A stretch of 64,000 nucleotides of DNA. It comes from UBA5078 sp964538025. Its GTDB lineage: Bacteria > Pseudomonadota > Gammaproteobacteria > Pseudomonadales > Pseudohongiellaceae. Position numbers and translations under genes: made by a program. Below, one piece after another: positions 35,567 to 44,468 of the stretch. The notes below the pieces were generated by a model, which saw only the letters and a list, made by a program, of their open reading frames with translations, did not search any database and was not told where the DNA came from. How positions within the stretch are numbered: the first letter of the stretch is position 1; each line of letters opens with the position of its first letter. The stretch lies in contig CAZICZ010000003.1 in NCBI GenBank assembly GCA_964538025.1, forward strand, positions 1 to 64,000, read 5' to 3'.

Positions 35567-36254
35567 CACGCACTCAGACAACGCGGAGCTCGACTGGCAT
35601 GCCATCGACACGGTGCTGTTTGACATGGATGGCACCGTGCTGGATCTGCACTTTGACAATTATTTCTGGGAGGAACTGGTCCCACAGCGATACGGGCAGC
35701 GGCATGGCTTGAGCCAGCAGGACGCGGCCGCCCATTTGCGGCGGGAATACGGCAGCGTCAAGGGCACCCTGGCATGGTATTGCCTCGATTTCTGGTCGGA
35801 ACGTCTGGACATGGATATCGCGGGACTCAAGGAACAGGTTCGCCACAAGATCGCCCTGCGCCCCAATGCCATCCGCTTCGTGCAGGCCCTGCGCAAACAG
35901 GGCAAGAAGCTCATGCTCGTGACCAATGCCCACCCGGGCAGCCTTGCCCTGAAAATGCGGCACACGGGAATTGCGGCGCATTTCGATCACCAGATCAGCT
36001 CTCACCGGTTCAAGCTGGCCAAAGAGAATCCTGGATTCTGGCAGGCGCTTCGCGCGCATGCGCCGTATGACCCTGACCGCACACTGTTGATTGATGACAG
36101 CCTGCCCGTCCTGCGCCAGGCCCAGGCGGAAGGCATTGCCCACTTGCGGGCCATTCACCAGCCAGACAGTCAGCGAGACGCCGTCGCGGGCGAAGCCGCG
36201 TTTCCGCAAATCCGTGACTTTGCAGACATCATGACAGGCCCCTTACGTGAGTAG
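35535..36254 (+). CDS. yrfG: HAD-superfamily GMP/IMP-type 5'-nucleotidase (YrfG-like)
   Basis: A 239-residue HAD hydrolase with motif I VLFDMDGTVLDLHFDNYFW, motif II LVTNAHPG, and motif III/IV TLLIDDSLPVL. The HFDNYFWEELVP stretch is characteristic of YrfG, which dephosphorylates purine mononucleotides. The open frame starts at a TTG (35535) inside the preceding gene; the E. coli protein starts only some nine residues before the first HAD Asp, so a slightly later non-ATG start is possible. The order yrfG-hslR-(hslO)-pckA is conserved in enterobacteria and relatives; here hslO is missing. The stop overlaps the GTG of hslR by 8 bp. Confidence 0.87.
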   Translation: MSLPKAWTITDTHSDNAELDWHAIDTVLFDMDGTVLDLHFDNYFWEELVPQRYGQRHGLSQQDAAAHLRREYGSVKGTLAWYCLDFWSERLDMDIAGLKEQVRHKIALRPNAIRFVQALRKQGKKLMLVTNAHPGSLALKMRHTGIAAHFDHQISSHRFKLAKENPGFWQALRAHAPYDPDRTLLIDDSLPVLRQAQAEGIAHLRAIHQPDSQRDAVAGEAAFPQIRDFADIMTGPLRE

Positions 36255-36654
36255 CCCAAAAGACTCCGCCCATGACAGCCTTGTGCGCCTCGACAAATGG
36301 CTGTGGGCCGCGCGCCTTTACAAGACGCGCGCCCTCGCCAAGCAGGCCGTGGAAAGTGGCAAGGTCCACAGCGGTGGGCAGCGCCTCAAGCCCGGGCGGG
36401 AAGTCAGCCTCGGGATGACCCTCACGGTCAGGCAGGGATGGGACGACCGTACGATCGTGGTCACCGGTCTGTCGGAGCAACGTCGCGGGGCCCCCGAAGC
36501 CGCCCGGATGTATGAAGAAACGCGTGAGAGCATCGCGAAGCGGGAATCGCTGGGGGAGCAGCGCCGTCTGCATGCGCTCCTCGATCAGCCAATGGCGCGA
36601 CCCGATAAGAAAGACCGCCGTCTGCGCCAGCAGATGAAACATCAAACCGAATGA
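36247..36654 (+). CDS. hslR: Heat-shock ribosome-associated protein Hsp15 (S4-domain)
   Basis: A 135-residue basic protein with an N-terminal S4 RNA-binding domain (VRLDKWLWAARLYKTRALA...VHSGGQRLKPGREV) and a charged, Lys/Arg-rich tail. Hsp15 binds free 50S subunits that carry a nascent chain and helps recycle them after heat shock. The length and motif fit the family closely. It starts at GTG 36247, overlapping the upstream stop by 8 bp, so it is translationally coupled to the nucleotidase gene. pckA starts 22 bp downstream. Confidence 0.93.
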   Translation: MSSPKDSAHDSLVRLDKWLWAARLYKTRALAKQAVESGKVHSGGQRLKPGREVSLGMTLTVRQGWDDRTIVVTGLSEQRRGAPEAARMYEETRESIAKRESLGEQRRLHALLDQPMARPDKKDRRLRQQMKHQTE

Positions 36655-36676
36655 GCCTCTGGCAGGAGCCGCAGGG

Positions 36677-38254
36677 ATGACCGATTTACAGCTGCGTGAG
36701 ACACAGGAAGGAGGCCGCACGATCCGGGTCAATGCGCCCGCCTGTCGGCTGATCGAACTTGCCCTGCAACGCGGCGAAGGGCAGTTGGCGGAGTCCGGCG
36801 CTCTGGTCGTCAGCACCGGGGCGCGCACTGGCCGTAGCCCCAAAGACCGCTTCATTGTGCAGGAGCCAGGTTCCGAGACCCTGATCGATTGGGGTGCCAT
36901 CAATCAACCGGTGCTGCCAGCGACATTTGACGCCCTGTGGACCCGTGTCACTGACTCTTTGCGCGCTCGGGATGTCTTTCTCAGCACGCTCCACGTCGGG
37001 GCACACCCGGACCATTATCAAGCGGTGGAGGTGACGACGTCCTGCGCCTGGCACGCGCTGTTCGCCAACACCTTGTTTATTCACGCCTCCCCCTATAACC
37101 CGGCCGGAAAGCCGGCATGGCAGCTGATGAGCGCCCCGGATTTTGTCTGCGATCCTGCGCGCGATGGCACCCGCAGTGAAGCAGCCGTCATGATTGACTT
37201 CGCTCAGCGCAAGGTACTGCTGGCGGGCATGCGCTATGCCGGAGAGATGAAGAAGGCGATGTTTGCCGTGCAGAATTTCCTGTTGCCCGATCACGGTGTG
37301 CTGCCGATGCATTGCTCCGCCAACGTTGGCGCCGGCAGAGATGTCTGTCTGTTCTTCGGGCTTTCCGGCACTGGCAAAACCACGCTGTCCGCTGACGAGT
37401 CCCGATTTTTGATCGGCGACGATGAACATGGCTGGGGAGAAGGGGCCGTGTTCAATCTGGAAGGCGGCTGCTATGCCAAATGTATCGATCTGCGCCAGAG
37501 TAGCGAACCCGTGATCTGGCAGGCACTGCGTTACGGCGCGGTGCTGGAAAACGTCGTTATTGATCCGCTCTCTCGGGTCGCAGACTTTCACGACGTCCGT
37601 CTGACGGAGAACACGCGGGCGGCGTATCCCCTGACGCACATTCCCGGCCGAATCCCCGAGAATCGCGCCGGCGAACCGTCTTCGATCATTTTTCTGACAT
37701 GCGATCTGACGGGCGTGCTCCCGCCCGTTGCCCTCCTGTCGAAAGAGGCGGCGGCCTACCATTTCCTGAGTGGCTACACCGCGCTGGTAGGGTCGACTGA
37801 GGTCGGCGCCGCGAAAGGCATCACCGCCACTTTTTCGGCCTGCTTTGGCGCCCCGTTCTTTCCGCGTCCCGCTGGTGTTTATGCGGCACTCCTGATGAAA
37901 CGAATTGAGGCCTCCGGGAGTCAGGTGTATTTGGTGAACACCGGATGGACCGGGGGAGCACATGGGACGGGCACGCGTTTCAGCATCGCACAGACGCGTG
38001 CCGTCATTGCCGCGATTCAAAGCAATGCGTTGCGGCATTCGCCCACCGAGCATCTGGATGCCATGAATCTGAATATTCCGGTAGCGGTCCCGGGCGTGGA
38101 CAGCGCCCTGCTCAACCCGCGACGCGCCTGGGCCAGTCCGGAGGCCTACGACGCGCAAGCGGCTGCCCTGGCGGCCCAGTTCGCCACGAATTTTGCGAAA
38201 TTTAAGGTCTCTTCCGACATCGTCGATGCAGGGCCATTCCTACAACCCCATTGA
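36677..38254 (+). CDS. pckA: Phosphoenolpyruvate carboxykinase (ATP)
   Basis: A 525-residue enzyme converting oxaloacetate and ATP to phosphoenolpyruvate, the first committed step of gluconeogenesis. It carries the ATP-type signature: ARTGRSPKDRF at the N-terminus, the kinase P-loop GLSGTGKTTLS (228-238), LIGDDEHGW (metal-binding Asp pair) and a later NTGWTGGAHGTGTRFS loop. The size fits the family (about 520-540). It is the last gene of the yrfG-hslR-pckA cluster, and gshA follows 39 bp downstream after a small GC-rich hairpin near 38260-38280 with no T-run. Confidence 0.96.
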   Translation: MTDLQLRETQEGGRTIRVNAPACRLIELALQRGEGQLAESGALVVSTGARTGRSPKDRFIVQEPGSETLIDWGAINQPVLPATFDALWTRVTDSLRARDVFLSTLHVGAHPDHYQAVEVTTSCAWHALFANTLFIHASPYNPAGKPAWQLMSAPDFVCDPARDGTRSEAAVMIDFAQRKVLLAGMRYAGEMKKAMFAVQNFLLPDHGVLPMHCSANVGAGRDVCLFFGLSGTGKTTLSADESRFLIGDDEHGWGEGAVFNLEGGCYAKCIDLRQSSEPVIWQALRYGAVLENVVIDPLSRVADFHDVRLTENTRAAYPLTHIPGRIPENRAGEPSSIIFLTCDLTGVLPPVALLSKEAAAYHFLSGYTALVGSTEVGAAKGITATFSACFGAPFFPRPAGVYAALLMKRIEASGSQVYLVNTGWTGGAHGTGTRFSIAQTRAVIAAIQSNALRHSPTEHLDAMNLNIPVAVPGVDSALLNPRRAWASPEAYDAQAAALAAQFATNFAKFKVSSDIVDAGPFLQPH

Positions 38255-38293
38255 ACACGTGCGGGCCGCGCTGCCCGCAACAGAGGACGCAGC

Positions 38294-39880
38294 TTGACTA
38301 CCACCATTCATGACAGTTTGAAACGCTTTGACCTCGCTGCGTTTCCGGCCCACTGGGGAAAGATCAACCGAGGCATCGAGAAGGAAAGCCTCCGGGTCAC
38401 GCTCAATGGCACCCTTGCTCAAACCACTCATCCCGCCTGCCTGGGATCTACGCTGACCCACCCGCACATCACCACGGATTATTCGGAAGCGCTGTTGGAG
38501 CTCATCACGCCAGTGCGCACGAGCATCGAAGAGACACTGGAATTTCTGCACGATCTGCATACCTACACCTACAGTGTCCTGCCACAGGATGAGCGCTTGT
38601 GGGTCTCCAGCATGCCGTGTCTGGTGGAGAGTGATGAGCAGATTCCGCTCGCCCGTTACGGGAGTTCCAATATCGGTCGGTTAAAAACTCTCTATCGCGA
38701 AGGGCTTGGACACCGATATGGTCGTGCGATGCAGACAATCGCGGGCATTCATTACAATTTTTCCATGCCCGAGTCCTTCTGGCCGGAGTATCACGCACAG
38801 CGCCGCTCTTCGCTCCCGCTTGAGGCATTTCAGACCCAACAGTATCTGGCGTTGATTCGCAATTTTCACCGCTATTCCTGGCTGCTGCCCTATCTGTTTG
38901 GTGCGTCGCCCGCTGTCTCCAAATGTTTCACACAGGGACGTCCCCACACTCTGGAAGAATTCGATTCCCGCACCTTGTACAAGCCCTACGCGACGGCGCT
39001 GCGCATGGGCAATCTCGGCTACAAGAGTGAGGCACAAAAATCCTTGTTTGTGTGTTACAACGACCTTCATCATTATCTGGACAGTCTTCAGAGCGCGCTG
39101 TCGACGCCCTACGGTCCCTACGAAAAAATCGGCCTGAAAAAGGGCGACGATTATCTGCAGATCAATACCAATCTGCTGCAGCTTGAGAACGAGTTTTACG
39201 GGACGATCCGACCCAAGCGCGTGGGAGGCACCGGCGAGCGCCCATTGACTCTGCTGCGCGCGCACGGGATTCAATACATCGAAGTGCGCATACTCGATCT
39301 CAATCCATTCCTGCCTATCGGGCTCGACGCGCAGCAATTGCGTTTTCTCGACGCCTTCCTGCTGTTTTGTTTGCTGTCGGAAAGCCCGGCATGCACGCGC
39401 GACAGCAATGCGGAGATAGAAGAAAACCTGGCACGTGTGGTCAACGAGGGACGGCGCCCTGGCCTGATGCTCACCCGTCAGGGAAGCAAAATTCCGTTCA
39501 CGCAATGGGCGGAATCTTTGCTGCAGGACATCCGTTTAGCAGCAGCGCTTTTTGACGCACTGCACGGGGACACGGCGTATGACCAGGCGGTGGATGCCCA
39601 GCTCGCCAAACTCCAGAATCCATCGCTGACGCCCTCTGCCCGCCTGCTCGAAGAGATGCGTTCGTCGGGACGACCGTTCTGTGGCTTTACCATGGCACAG
39701 GCCGCGGCCACACAAGCCTATTTTCAGCAACAGACCCTGAAGAAGGAAACCCGGGAAGCGTTCGAAGCCATGAGCCGGGCATCGATTCGGGAGCAGGCAG
39801 AAATTGAAGCGTCTGACACACAGAGCTTCGAGGAATATCTAGCGCAATGGAATGCTATTGCTGAATCACATATGACGTGA
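38294..39880 (+). CDS. gshA: Glutamate-cysteine ligase
   Basis: A 528-residue enzyme of the gammaproteobacterial GshA family; it joins glutamate and cysteine with ATP, the first step of glutathione synthesis. Landmarks are KINRGIEKESLRV at the N-terminus, TTDYSEALLELITP, GIHYNFSMPESFW, NLGYKSEAQ, and GIQYIEVRILDLNPF. The start is a TTG (38294) with GAGG about 7 bp before it, which may hold expression down. Its 3' end overlaps the convergent FliL-domain gene by 26 bp. The presence of gshA, trxA and a disulfide-bond gene nearby shows standard thiol chemistry. Confidence 0.95.
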   Translation: MTTTIHDSLKRFDLAAFPAHWGKINRGIEKESLRVTLNGTLAQTTHPACLGSTLTHPHITTDYSEALLELITPVRTSIEETLEFLHDLHTYTYSVLPQDERLWVSSMPCLVESDEQIPLARYGSSNIGRLKTLYREGLGHRYGRAMQTIAGIHYNFSMPESFWPEYHAQRRSSLPLEAFQTQQYLALIRNFHRYSWLLPYLFGASPAVSKCFTQGRPHTLEEFDSRTLYKPYATALRMGNLGYKSEAQKSLFVCYNDLHHYLDSLQSALSTPYGPYEKIGLKKGDDYLQINTNLLQLENEFYGTIRPKRVGGTGERPLTLLRAHGIQYIEVRILDLNPFLPIGLDAQQLRFLDAFLLFCLLSESPACTRDSNAEIEENLARVVNEGRRPGLMLTRQGSKIPFTQWAESLLQDIRLAAALFDALHGDTAYDQAVDAQLAKLQNPSLTPSARLLEEMRSSGRPFCGFTMAQAAATQAYFQQQTLKKETREAFEAMSRASIREQAEIEASDTQSFEEYLAQWNAIAESHMT

Positions 39881-40286
39881 AAAAGACTTCCAGAATGTCC
39901 GCAGATCCACTGCCTTCGAGATAATCGATGGCGGCACGGATTTCTTCCAGCGTCTGCTCCCGCAAGTGTTCCTTGCCATCCGTTGACGTGAGATTTTCTT
40001 CCAGCTGACTGGAAAACAACTCGATCAGACGACTGCGAATGTAGGGCATGTGATGACGGAGCATTTCGTCGGCGGGGCGTTTGGTACGAACGCTGACATC
40101 CACCTTCAGGTAGCGCAACCGGCCCCCGCCATCATAGTTCGTGACGAAGCTGGGGCTCAGCTCAACATAGGGGAACTCACTGTTGCTGCCCGGGGCCGGA
40201 GCTGCCGAGGAAGCAGCCGAGTGCTGCACAGGCGCAAGGACGAGGGCGCTGGTCAATGCCAGTGTGAACAGAACATGTTTGAGCAT
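39855..40286 (-). CDS. Exported FliL-domain protein
   Basis: A 143-residue protein from ATG 40286, with a signal peptide (HVLFTLALTSALVLAPVQ). The remainder matches the FliL C-terminal domain: RYLKVDVSVRT, HHMPYIRSRLIELFSSQ, DGKEHLREQTLEEI and VFFTSYVIQQ at the extreme C-terminus. True FliL is an inner-membrane stator partner in the flagellar motor; this one looks cleavable or weakly anchored, and no flagellar gene is near, so it is probably a paralogue with another envelope role. An in-frame upstream ATG (40367) would add 27 residues that hide the signal peptide, so I rejected it. It overlaps gshA tail to tail. Confidence 0.75.
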   Translation of the reverse strand: MLKHVLFTLALTSALVLAPVQHSAASSAAPAPGSNSEFPYVELSPSFVTNYDGGGRLRYLKVDVSVRTKRPADEMLRHHMPYIRSRLIELFSSQLEENLTSTDGKEHLREQTLEEIRAAIDYLEGSGSADILEVFFTSYVIQQ

Positions 40287-40506
40287 AGCGAAAACCCCGT
40301 GAACTGAAAGCTGAAACAGTATCCCATATATCGGCCAAACACCGCATTTCCTGTAGCCTCCTTGCAAGCGGAACAGTCTTTTCCGGTCATATACACGGCG
40401 GAATATTTGGTTACAATGAGCCCTGCTTCACTGAGCATCGCCGGCGAAGGCCGCACAAAAAGCGCAAAAACAACCCGTTAAGCCGTAACAGGCAGTGAGT
40501 TTACCG

Positions 40507-41019
40507 ATGGCAAATACGCTACTTTCCCTGATTCCACGTTCCCGCACGCTGAACCTGCTGATCTTCCTGGCATGCACTTCCATCATCGGCGTCGCCCTGT
40601 ACATGGAGCACGTCATGCTGCTGCAACCTTGCGGTTTGTGCATTACGCAGCGCGTGTTTGTCATTCTCGTCGGGTTTATTTGTCTTGCGGCAGCCGTGCA
40701 CAATCCGGGCGAGATCGGCACACGCAATTACGGTCTTGCGGCCGCCGCTGCCTGCGTTGCCGGCGGCTATTTTGCCGGGCGTCAGATCTGGTTACAGCAT
40801 CTGCCGGAAGATCAGGTGCCCGCCTGTGGCCCCGGACTCAGCTACATCATGGACAATTTTCCCTTGATGGATCTGCTGTCCTTCCTGCTGAAAGGGGACG
40901 GAAACTGTGCCGAGGTGACCTGGCGCTTCCTCGGCCTGCTCTCCATTGCCGAGCTCTCGATGCTGGGCTTCATCGGCTTGATTATGCTGTGTCTCTTTCA
41001 GGCCTTCCGCAAGGCCTGA
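40507..41019 (+). CDS. dsbB: Disulfide bond formation protein DsbB
   Basis: A 170-residue inner-membrane protein with four hydrophobic segments. Both essential Cys pairs are present: C42-G-L-C45 after the first membrane segment, and C107/C134 in the second periplasmic loop (VPACGPG...DGNCAEV). DsbB re-oxidises DsbA and passes electrons to quinone. I start it at ATG 40507; an in-frame GTG at 40495 is possible but its spacing to a ribosome site is poor. No dsbA is in the window. The neighbour on the other strand is a disulfide-reductase-like fusion protein. Confidence 0.94.
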   Translation: MANTLLSLIPRSRTLNLLIFLACTSIIGVALYMEHVMLLQPCGLCITQRVFVILVGFICLAAAVHNPGEIGTRNYGLAAAAACVAGGYFAGRQIWLQHLPEDQVPACGPGLSYIMDNFPLMDLLSFLLKGDGNCAEVTWRFLGLLSIAELSMLGFIGLIMLCLFQAFRKA

Positions 41020-41025
41020 TTTCCC

Positions 41026-43161
41026 TCAGCCACGCTTCCACCGGAAGAACCGTTCCGCCCACGGCAACAGGTGGGCGGGAATGCGCGCGCTGCGCCAGGC
41101 ATTCGCTGTAAACCGGTTCGCCTCACCCAGTGTCGGATACACATGCGTCGTGGCGGCGATTTTCTTCAGCCCCATCCCATGGGTCATGGCCAGCACAAAT
41201 TCCGTCAGCAATTCTGCTGCATGGTAGCCCACGATAGTTGCCCCCAGAATGCGATCGCTGCCAGGTTGCGTCAGCACTTTCACAAACCCGTGTGCCTCGC
41301 TGTCGGCGATGGCGCGATCCAGATCATCAATGCCGTAGCGAGTCACTTCGTACGGAATGCCCTGCTCTTTCGCCTCCTGTTCACTGAGCCCGACACGCGC
41401 GACCTCGGGGTCCGTAAAGGTCGTCCAAGGCACCACCTTGTAGTGAATGCGGAAGGCCTTGAGCCTCCCCACCAGCGCATTGAGAACCGCATACCAGGCC
41501 TGATACGAGGCCATGTGGGTGAACTGGTACGGCCCGGCGACATCGCCACAGGCATAAATGCTGGGATAGACCGTCTGCAGGGTGTCATTGACCTCAAGGG
41601 TGCCACGTTCGGTCAGGGGCATCTGCAGAGCTTCCAGCCCAAACCCCTCGACATTGGGCTTGCGGCCGATGGCAATCAGCACCTTGTCGAAGGTAAGACG
41701 TTCCTCACCGCCTGGTAACGTCAGCTGTGCAAAACTGTGCTCTCCCTCGCGAGCGAAAGCCTTCACGCTCGCACCCGTGATCACCCGGATACCCTCCCGC
41801 GCAAACTGCGCAGCCACCTGCGCAGCAGCGTCTTCGTCCTCGCGCGGCAGTACTCGGGAAGCCTGATCGACAACGGTCACTTGGGCCCCCAGTCGGGCAA
41901 ACGACTGTGCGAGCTCGCATCCAATCGGGCCCGCCCCCAGCACCAACAGCCGTTGCGGACACTCCGTCAGTTCCCACACGGTGTCGGAGGTGAGCACGTC
42001 CACGCTGCCAAGTCCGGGAATAGCAGGCACAAACGGGCGTGCTCCTGTGGCGATGACGATCGCGCGTGTGGTGATCTCCCGGTCGCCCACCTGCACCGTC
42101 CAGGGAGAGGTGATGGTCGCCTCACCTGCCAGGCACTCCACACCCAGCCCGGTATAACGTTCAACGGAATCATGGGGCTCAATGGCCTTTATGACGTCAC
42201 GAATGCGCGCCATGACACGGGCAAAGTCCACGTTCCCGGTCACGCCCGTCATGCCGAATTCGGGAGCACGTCGCAGCAAATGGGCAATTCCCGCGCTGCG
42301 GATCAGGGCCTTGCTCGGGACGCAGCCGGTGTTCAGGCAGTCTCCGCCCATGCGGTGTTTTTCCACCAGGATGACCTTGGCTTTGGCGCCCGCCGCGATA
42401 ATCGATGAGACGAGCCCTGCCGACCCCGCCCCGATGACCACGACATTGGCTTCAAAACGCGACGGACGCCGGAACTGCCGCGGAGGCTTGGGACGCTTCA
42501 CGATGCGGAGCGCAGCTTTGGTGATCCAGGGCAGAAGACCGAGCAAGGCAAAGGAGATCAGCAAGGGGGGACTGACGAGGCCGGCCAACGAGTCGATCTG
42601 ACCCAGTTCGGCGCCCGCATTCACATACACCGCGGTGCCCAGCAACATGCCTACTTGGCTTACAAAAAAGTATGGCAGGACGCGCAGAGGCGTCAGCCCC
42701 ATGAGCAGGTTGACGAGAAAAAACGGGAAGACTGGCACCATGCGCAAGCTGAAAAGATAAAAGGCACCGTCCTTTTCGATGCCGGCATTGATTGCCTTCA
42801 GGGATGCCCCGAAGCGCTGTTGCACCCATTCGCGCAGTAACCAGCGCGACGTCAAAAAGGCCAGCGTGGCGCCGATGGTGCTCGCGAACGACACCAGAAC
42901 TGTCCCCCACACGAGTCCGAAAACGGCGCCACCCACGAGGGTGGCAATCGCAGCACCCGGAATTGACAGCGCCGTCAGCGCCACATAGGCCACAAAGTAC
43001 ACGCCAGCCGCCGTCGCAAACCGAGTCTCGGCAAACGTCTGCAAAGCCGCAAGCTGAGACTGCACATAAGCAAGACTGAGATAGTCACCAAGATCCAACA
43101 AAAAGTACGCCGCGAGCGCCGAAGCCAACAGGGAAAGCAGTAGCAGTTTTAACGCACTCAT
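41026..43161 (-). CDS. Fusion of a TVP38/TMEM64 (DedA-like) membrane domain and a FAD/NAD(P)-dependent disulfide oxidoreductase
   Basis: About 711 residues (residue numbers below count from an in-frame GTG at 43173). Residues 1-225 form a TVP38/TMEM64 domain with several membrane segments and the family motif LRMVPVFPFFLVNLLMG. Residues from 240 on form a class-I pyridine nucleotide-disulfide oxidoreductase related to mercuric and dihydrolipoyl reductases: FAD site VVVIGAGSAGL, redox pair C279-LNTG-C284, NAD site LVLGAGPIGCELAQSF, a YACGDVAGP segment and a C-terminal dimerisation domain (HVYPTLGEANR). The HxxxxxE proton-relay region is present. No N-terminal metal-binding domain is seen, so mercury reduction is unlikely; the natural substrate is unknown. 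Such fusions occur in several proteobacteria. It converges on dsbB with 6 bp between stops. Confidence 0.85.
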   Translation of the reverse strand: MSALKLLLLSLLASALAAYFLLDLGDYLSLAYVQSQLAALQTFAETRFATAAGVYFVAYVALTALSIPGAAIATLVGGAVFGLVWGTVLVSFASTIGATLAFLTSRWLLREWVQQRFGASLKAINAGIEKDGAFYLFSLRMVPVFPFFLVNLLMGLTPLRVLPYFFVSQVGMLLGTAVYVNAGAELGQIDSLAGLVSPPLLISFALLGLLPWITKAALRIVKRPKPPRQFRRPSRFEANVVVIGAGSAGLVSSIIAAGAKAKVILVEKHRMGGDCLNTGCVPSKALIRSAGIAHLLRRAPEFGMTGVTGNVDFARVMARIRDVIKAIEPHDSVERYTGLGVECLAGEATITSPWTVQVGDREITTRAIVIATGARPFVPAIPGLGSVDVLTSDTVWELTECPQRLLVLGAGPIGCELAQSFARLGAQVTVVDQASRVLPREDEDAAAQVAAQFAREGIRVITGASVKAFAREGEHSFAQLTLPGGEERLTFDKVLIAIGRKPNVEGFGLEALQMPLTERGTLEVNDTLQTVYPSIYACGDVAGPYQFTHMASYQAWYAVLNALVGRLKAFRIHYKVVPWTTFTDPEVARVGLSEQEAKEQGIPYEVTRYGIDDLDRAIADSEAHGFVKVLTQPGSDRILGATIVGYHAAELLTEFVLAMTHGMGLKKIAATTHVYPTLGEANRFTANAWRSARIPAHLLPWAERFFRWKRG

Positions 43162-43240
43162 GTCAGGGCTCACTGTGAGGAAGTTCAGTCAACTAGAGGG
43201 AATCTCGCCGCGCAGGTTACAGCGGCCGCTGGGTTTATAC

Positions 43241-43268
43241 TTGCCATCGGGAGGGGGTATGCTATAAC
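43241..43268 (+). promoter_or_regulatory. Sigma-70-type promoter for hemB
   Basis: TTGCCA at 43241-43246, a 16-bp spacer, and TATAAC at 43263-43268 preceded by TG (extended -10, TGCTATAAC). It lies about 40 bp upstream of the hemB start. Confidence 0.6.
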
Positions 43269-43308
43269 GCACTGATTTTTTTTCACCCATCATCCGGGAA
43301 TTTCAACC

Positions 43309-44337
43309 GTGTCAAACGATAGCACAAAGTCCAATGCTTCCTCTGCCCGTCAGTTTCCAAGTACGCGTATGCGCCGCATGCGGCGGGATGTGTTCAGTCG
43401 CAGACTGATGCGGGAAACCCGTCTGAGTACCGATGACCTGATTTATCCCATGTTCATCGTAGAGGGCACTGGTCAGCGCCAGCCGATTCCGTCCATGCCC
43501 GACATTCATCGCTTCAGCCTCGATGAATTGATGAAAGAGGTGGCCGAGCTGGTGGATCTGAATATCCCCGCGATCGCGTTGTTCCCCTCTCCTCTGCAGC
43601 AGAGCAAATCGCTGGATGGCCGCGAGGCGTGGAACCCGGATGGCCTGGTTCAACGCGCGGTGCGCATGCTGAAAGAGACTTTCCCGGATCTGGGCATCAT
43701 TACGGACGTCGCGCTCGATCCGTTCACCACCCACGGACAGGACGGCATCATTGACGAGTCGGGCTATGTCATCAACGACGTGACGGTAGAAGCTTTGATC
43801 AAACAAGCCCTGTCCCACGCCGAGGCAGGGGCGGATGTTGTTGCTCCGTCGGACATGATGGACGGGCGCATCGGAGCAATCCGGCAGGCGCTGGAAGACG
43901 CCGGACATATCCATACCCGGATTCTCGCGTATTCCGCCAAATATGCCTCCAGCTACTACGGCCCCTTTCGCGATGCGGTGGGCTCCAGTGGCAATCTGGG
44001 CAAGGGCAACAAGCACACTTACCAGATGGACGTTGCCAATAGCGATGAAGCCTTGCACGAAGTCGCGCTGGATCTCGCAGAGGGCGCTGACATGGTGATG
44101 GTCAAACCCGGCATGCCCTATCTGGACATCGTCCGCCGGGTAAAGGACAGTTTCGGTGCGCCGACGCTGGTCTACCAGGTCAGTGGCGAATACGCGATGC
44201 ATATGGCCGCGGCGCAAAACGGTTGGCTCGACGAAACAGCGGTGGCCATGGAGTCGCTGGTCTGCATCAAACGCGCGGGGGCAGACGCCATCCTGACCTA
44301 CTTTGCCAAGAAAGTGGCACAGGCTCTTCAGTCGTAA
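43309..44337 (+). CDS. hemB: Delta-aminolevulinic acid dehydratase (porphobilinogen synthase)
   Basis: A 342-residue enzyme that condenses two 5-aminolevulinate molecules to porphobilinogen, two steps before the HemC/HemD reactions encoded about 7 kb further on. Active-site lysines lie in AYSAKYASSYYGPFRDA and MVKPGMPYLDI. The metal region reads ALDPFTTHGQDGI with Asp rather than the Cys triad, so it belongs to the magnesium-type (Pseudomonas-like) enzymes, not the zinc type. The start is GTG 43309; the N-terminus up to RRMRRDVFSRRLMRE agrees with the family. A promoter with extended -10 is visible just upstream. Confidence 0.96.
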   Translation: MSNDSTKSNASSARQFPSTRMRRMRRDVFSRRLMRETRLSTDDLIYPMFIVEGTGQRQPIPSMPDIHRFSLDELMKEVAELVDLNIPAIALFPSPLQQSKSLDGREAWNPDGLVQRAVRMLKETFPDLGIITDVALDPFTTHGQDGIIDESGYVINDVTVEALIKQALSHAEAGADVVAPSDMMDGRIGAIRQALEDAGHIHTRILAYSAKYASSYYGPFRDAVGSSGNLGKGNKHTYQMDVANSDEALHEVALDLAEGADMVMVKPGMPYLDIVRRVKDSFGAPTLVYQVSGEYAMHMAAAQNGWLDETAVAMESLVCIKRAGADAILTYFAKKVAQALQS

Positions 44338-44368
44338 ATCTCTATTACCGGCGATAGCAAATTCTTAC

Positions 44369-44396
44369 TTGAATCCAGAGCGCGAGGCCTTATCAT
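44369..44396 (+). promoter_or_regulatory. Probable promoter for trxA
   Basis: TTGAAT (44369-44374), 16-bp spacer, TATCAT (44391-44396), about 72 bp upstream of the trxA ATG. Four and five of six consensus matches. Confidence 0.45.
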
Positions 44397-44468
44397 AAGC
44401 ACTCCCTGCACTCGCAGACCGGACCCCGTTCCCGGCGTCCCGTTATTCAACAATGGAAGGAATACATT

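Noticed and set aside
36686..38158. 490-codon minus-strand frame opposite pckA
   Set aside because: Shadow of pckA, whose P-loop and size are unambiguous.
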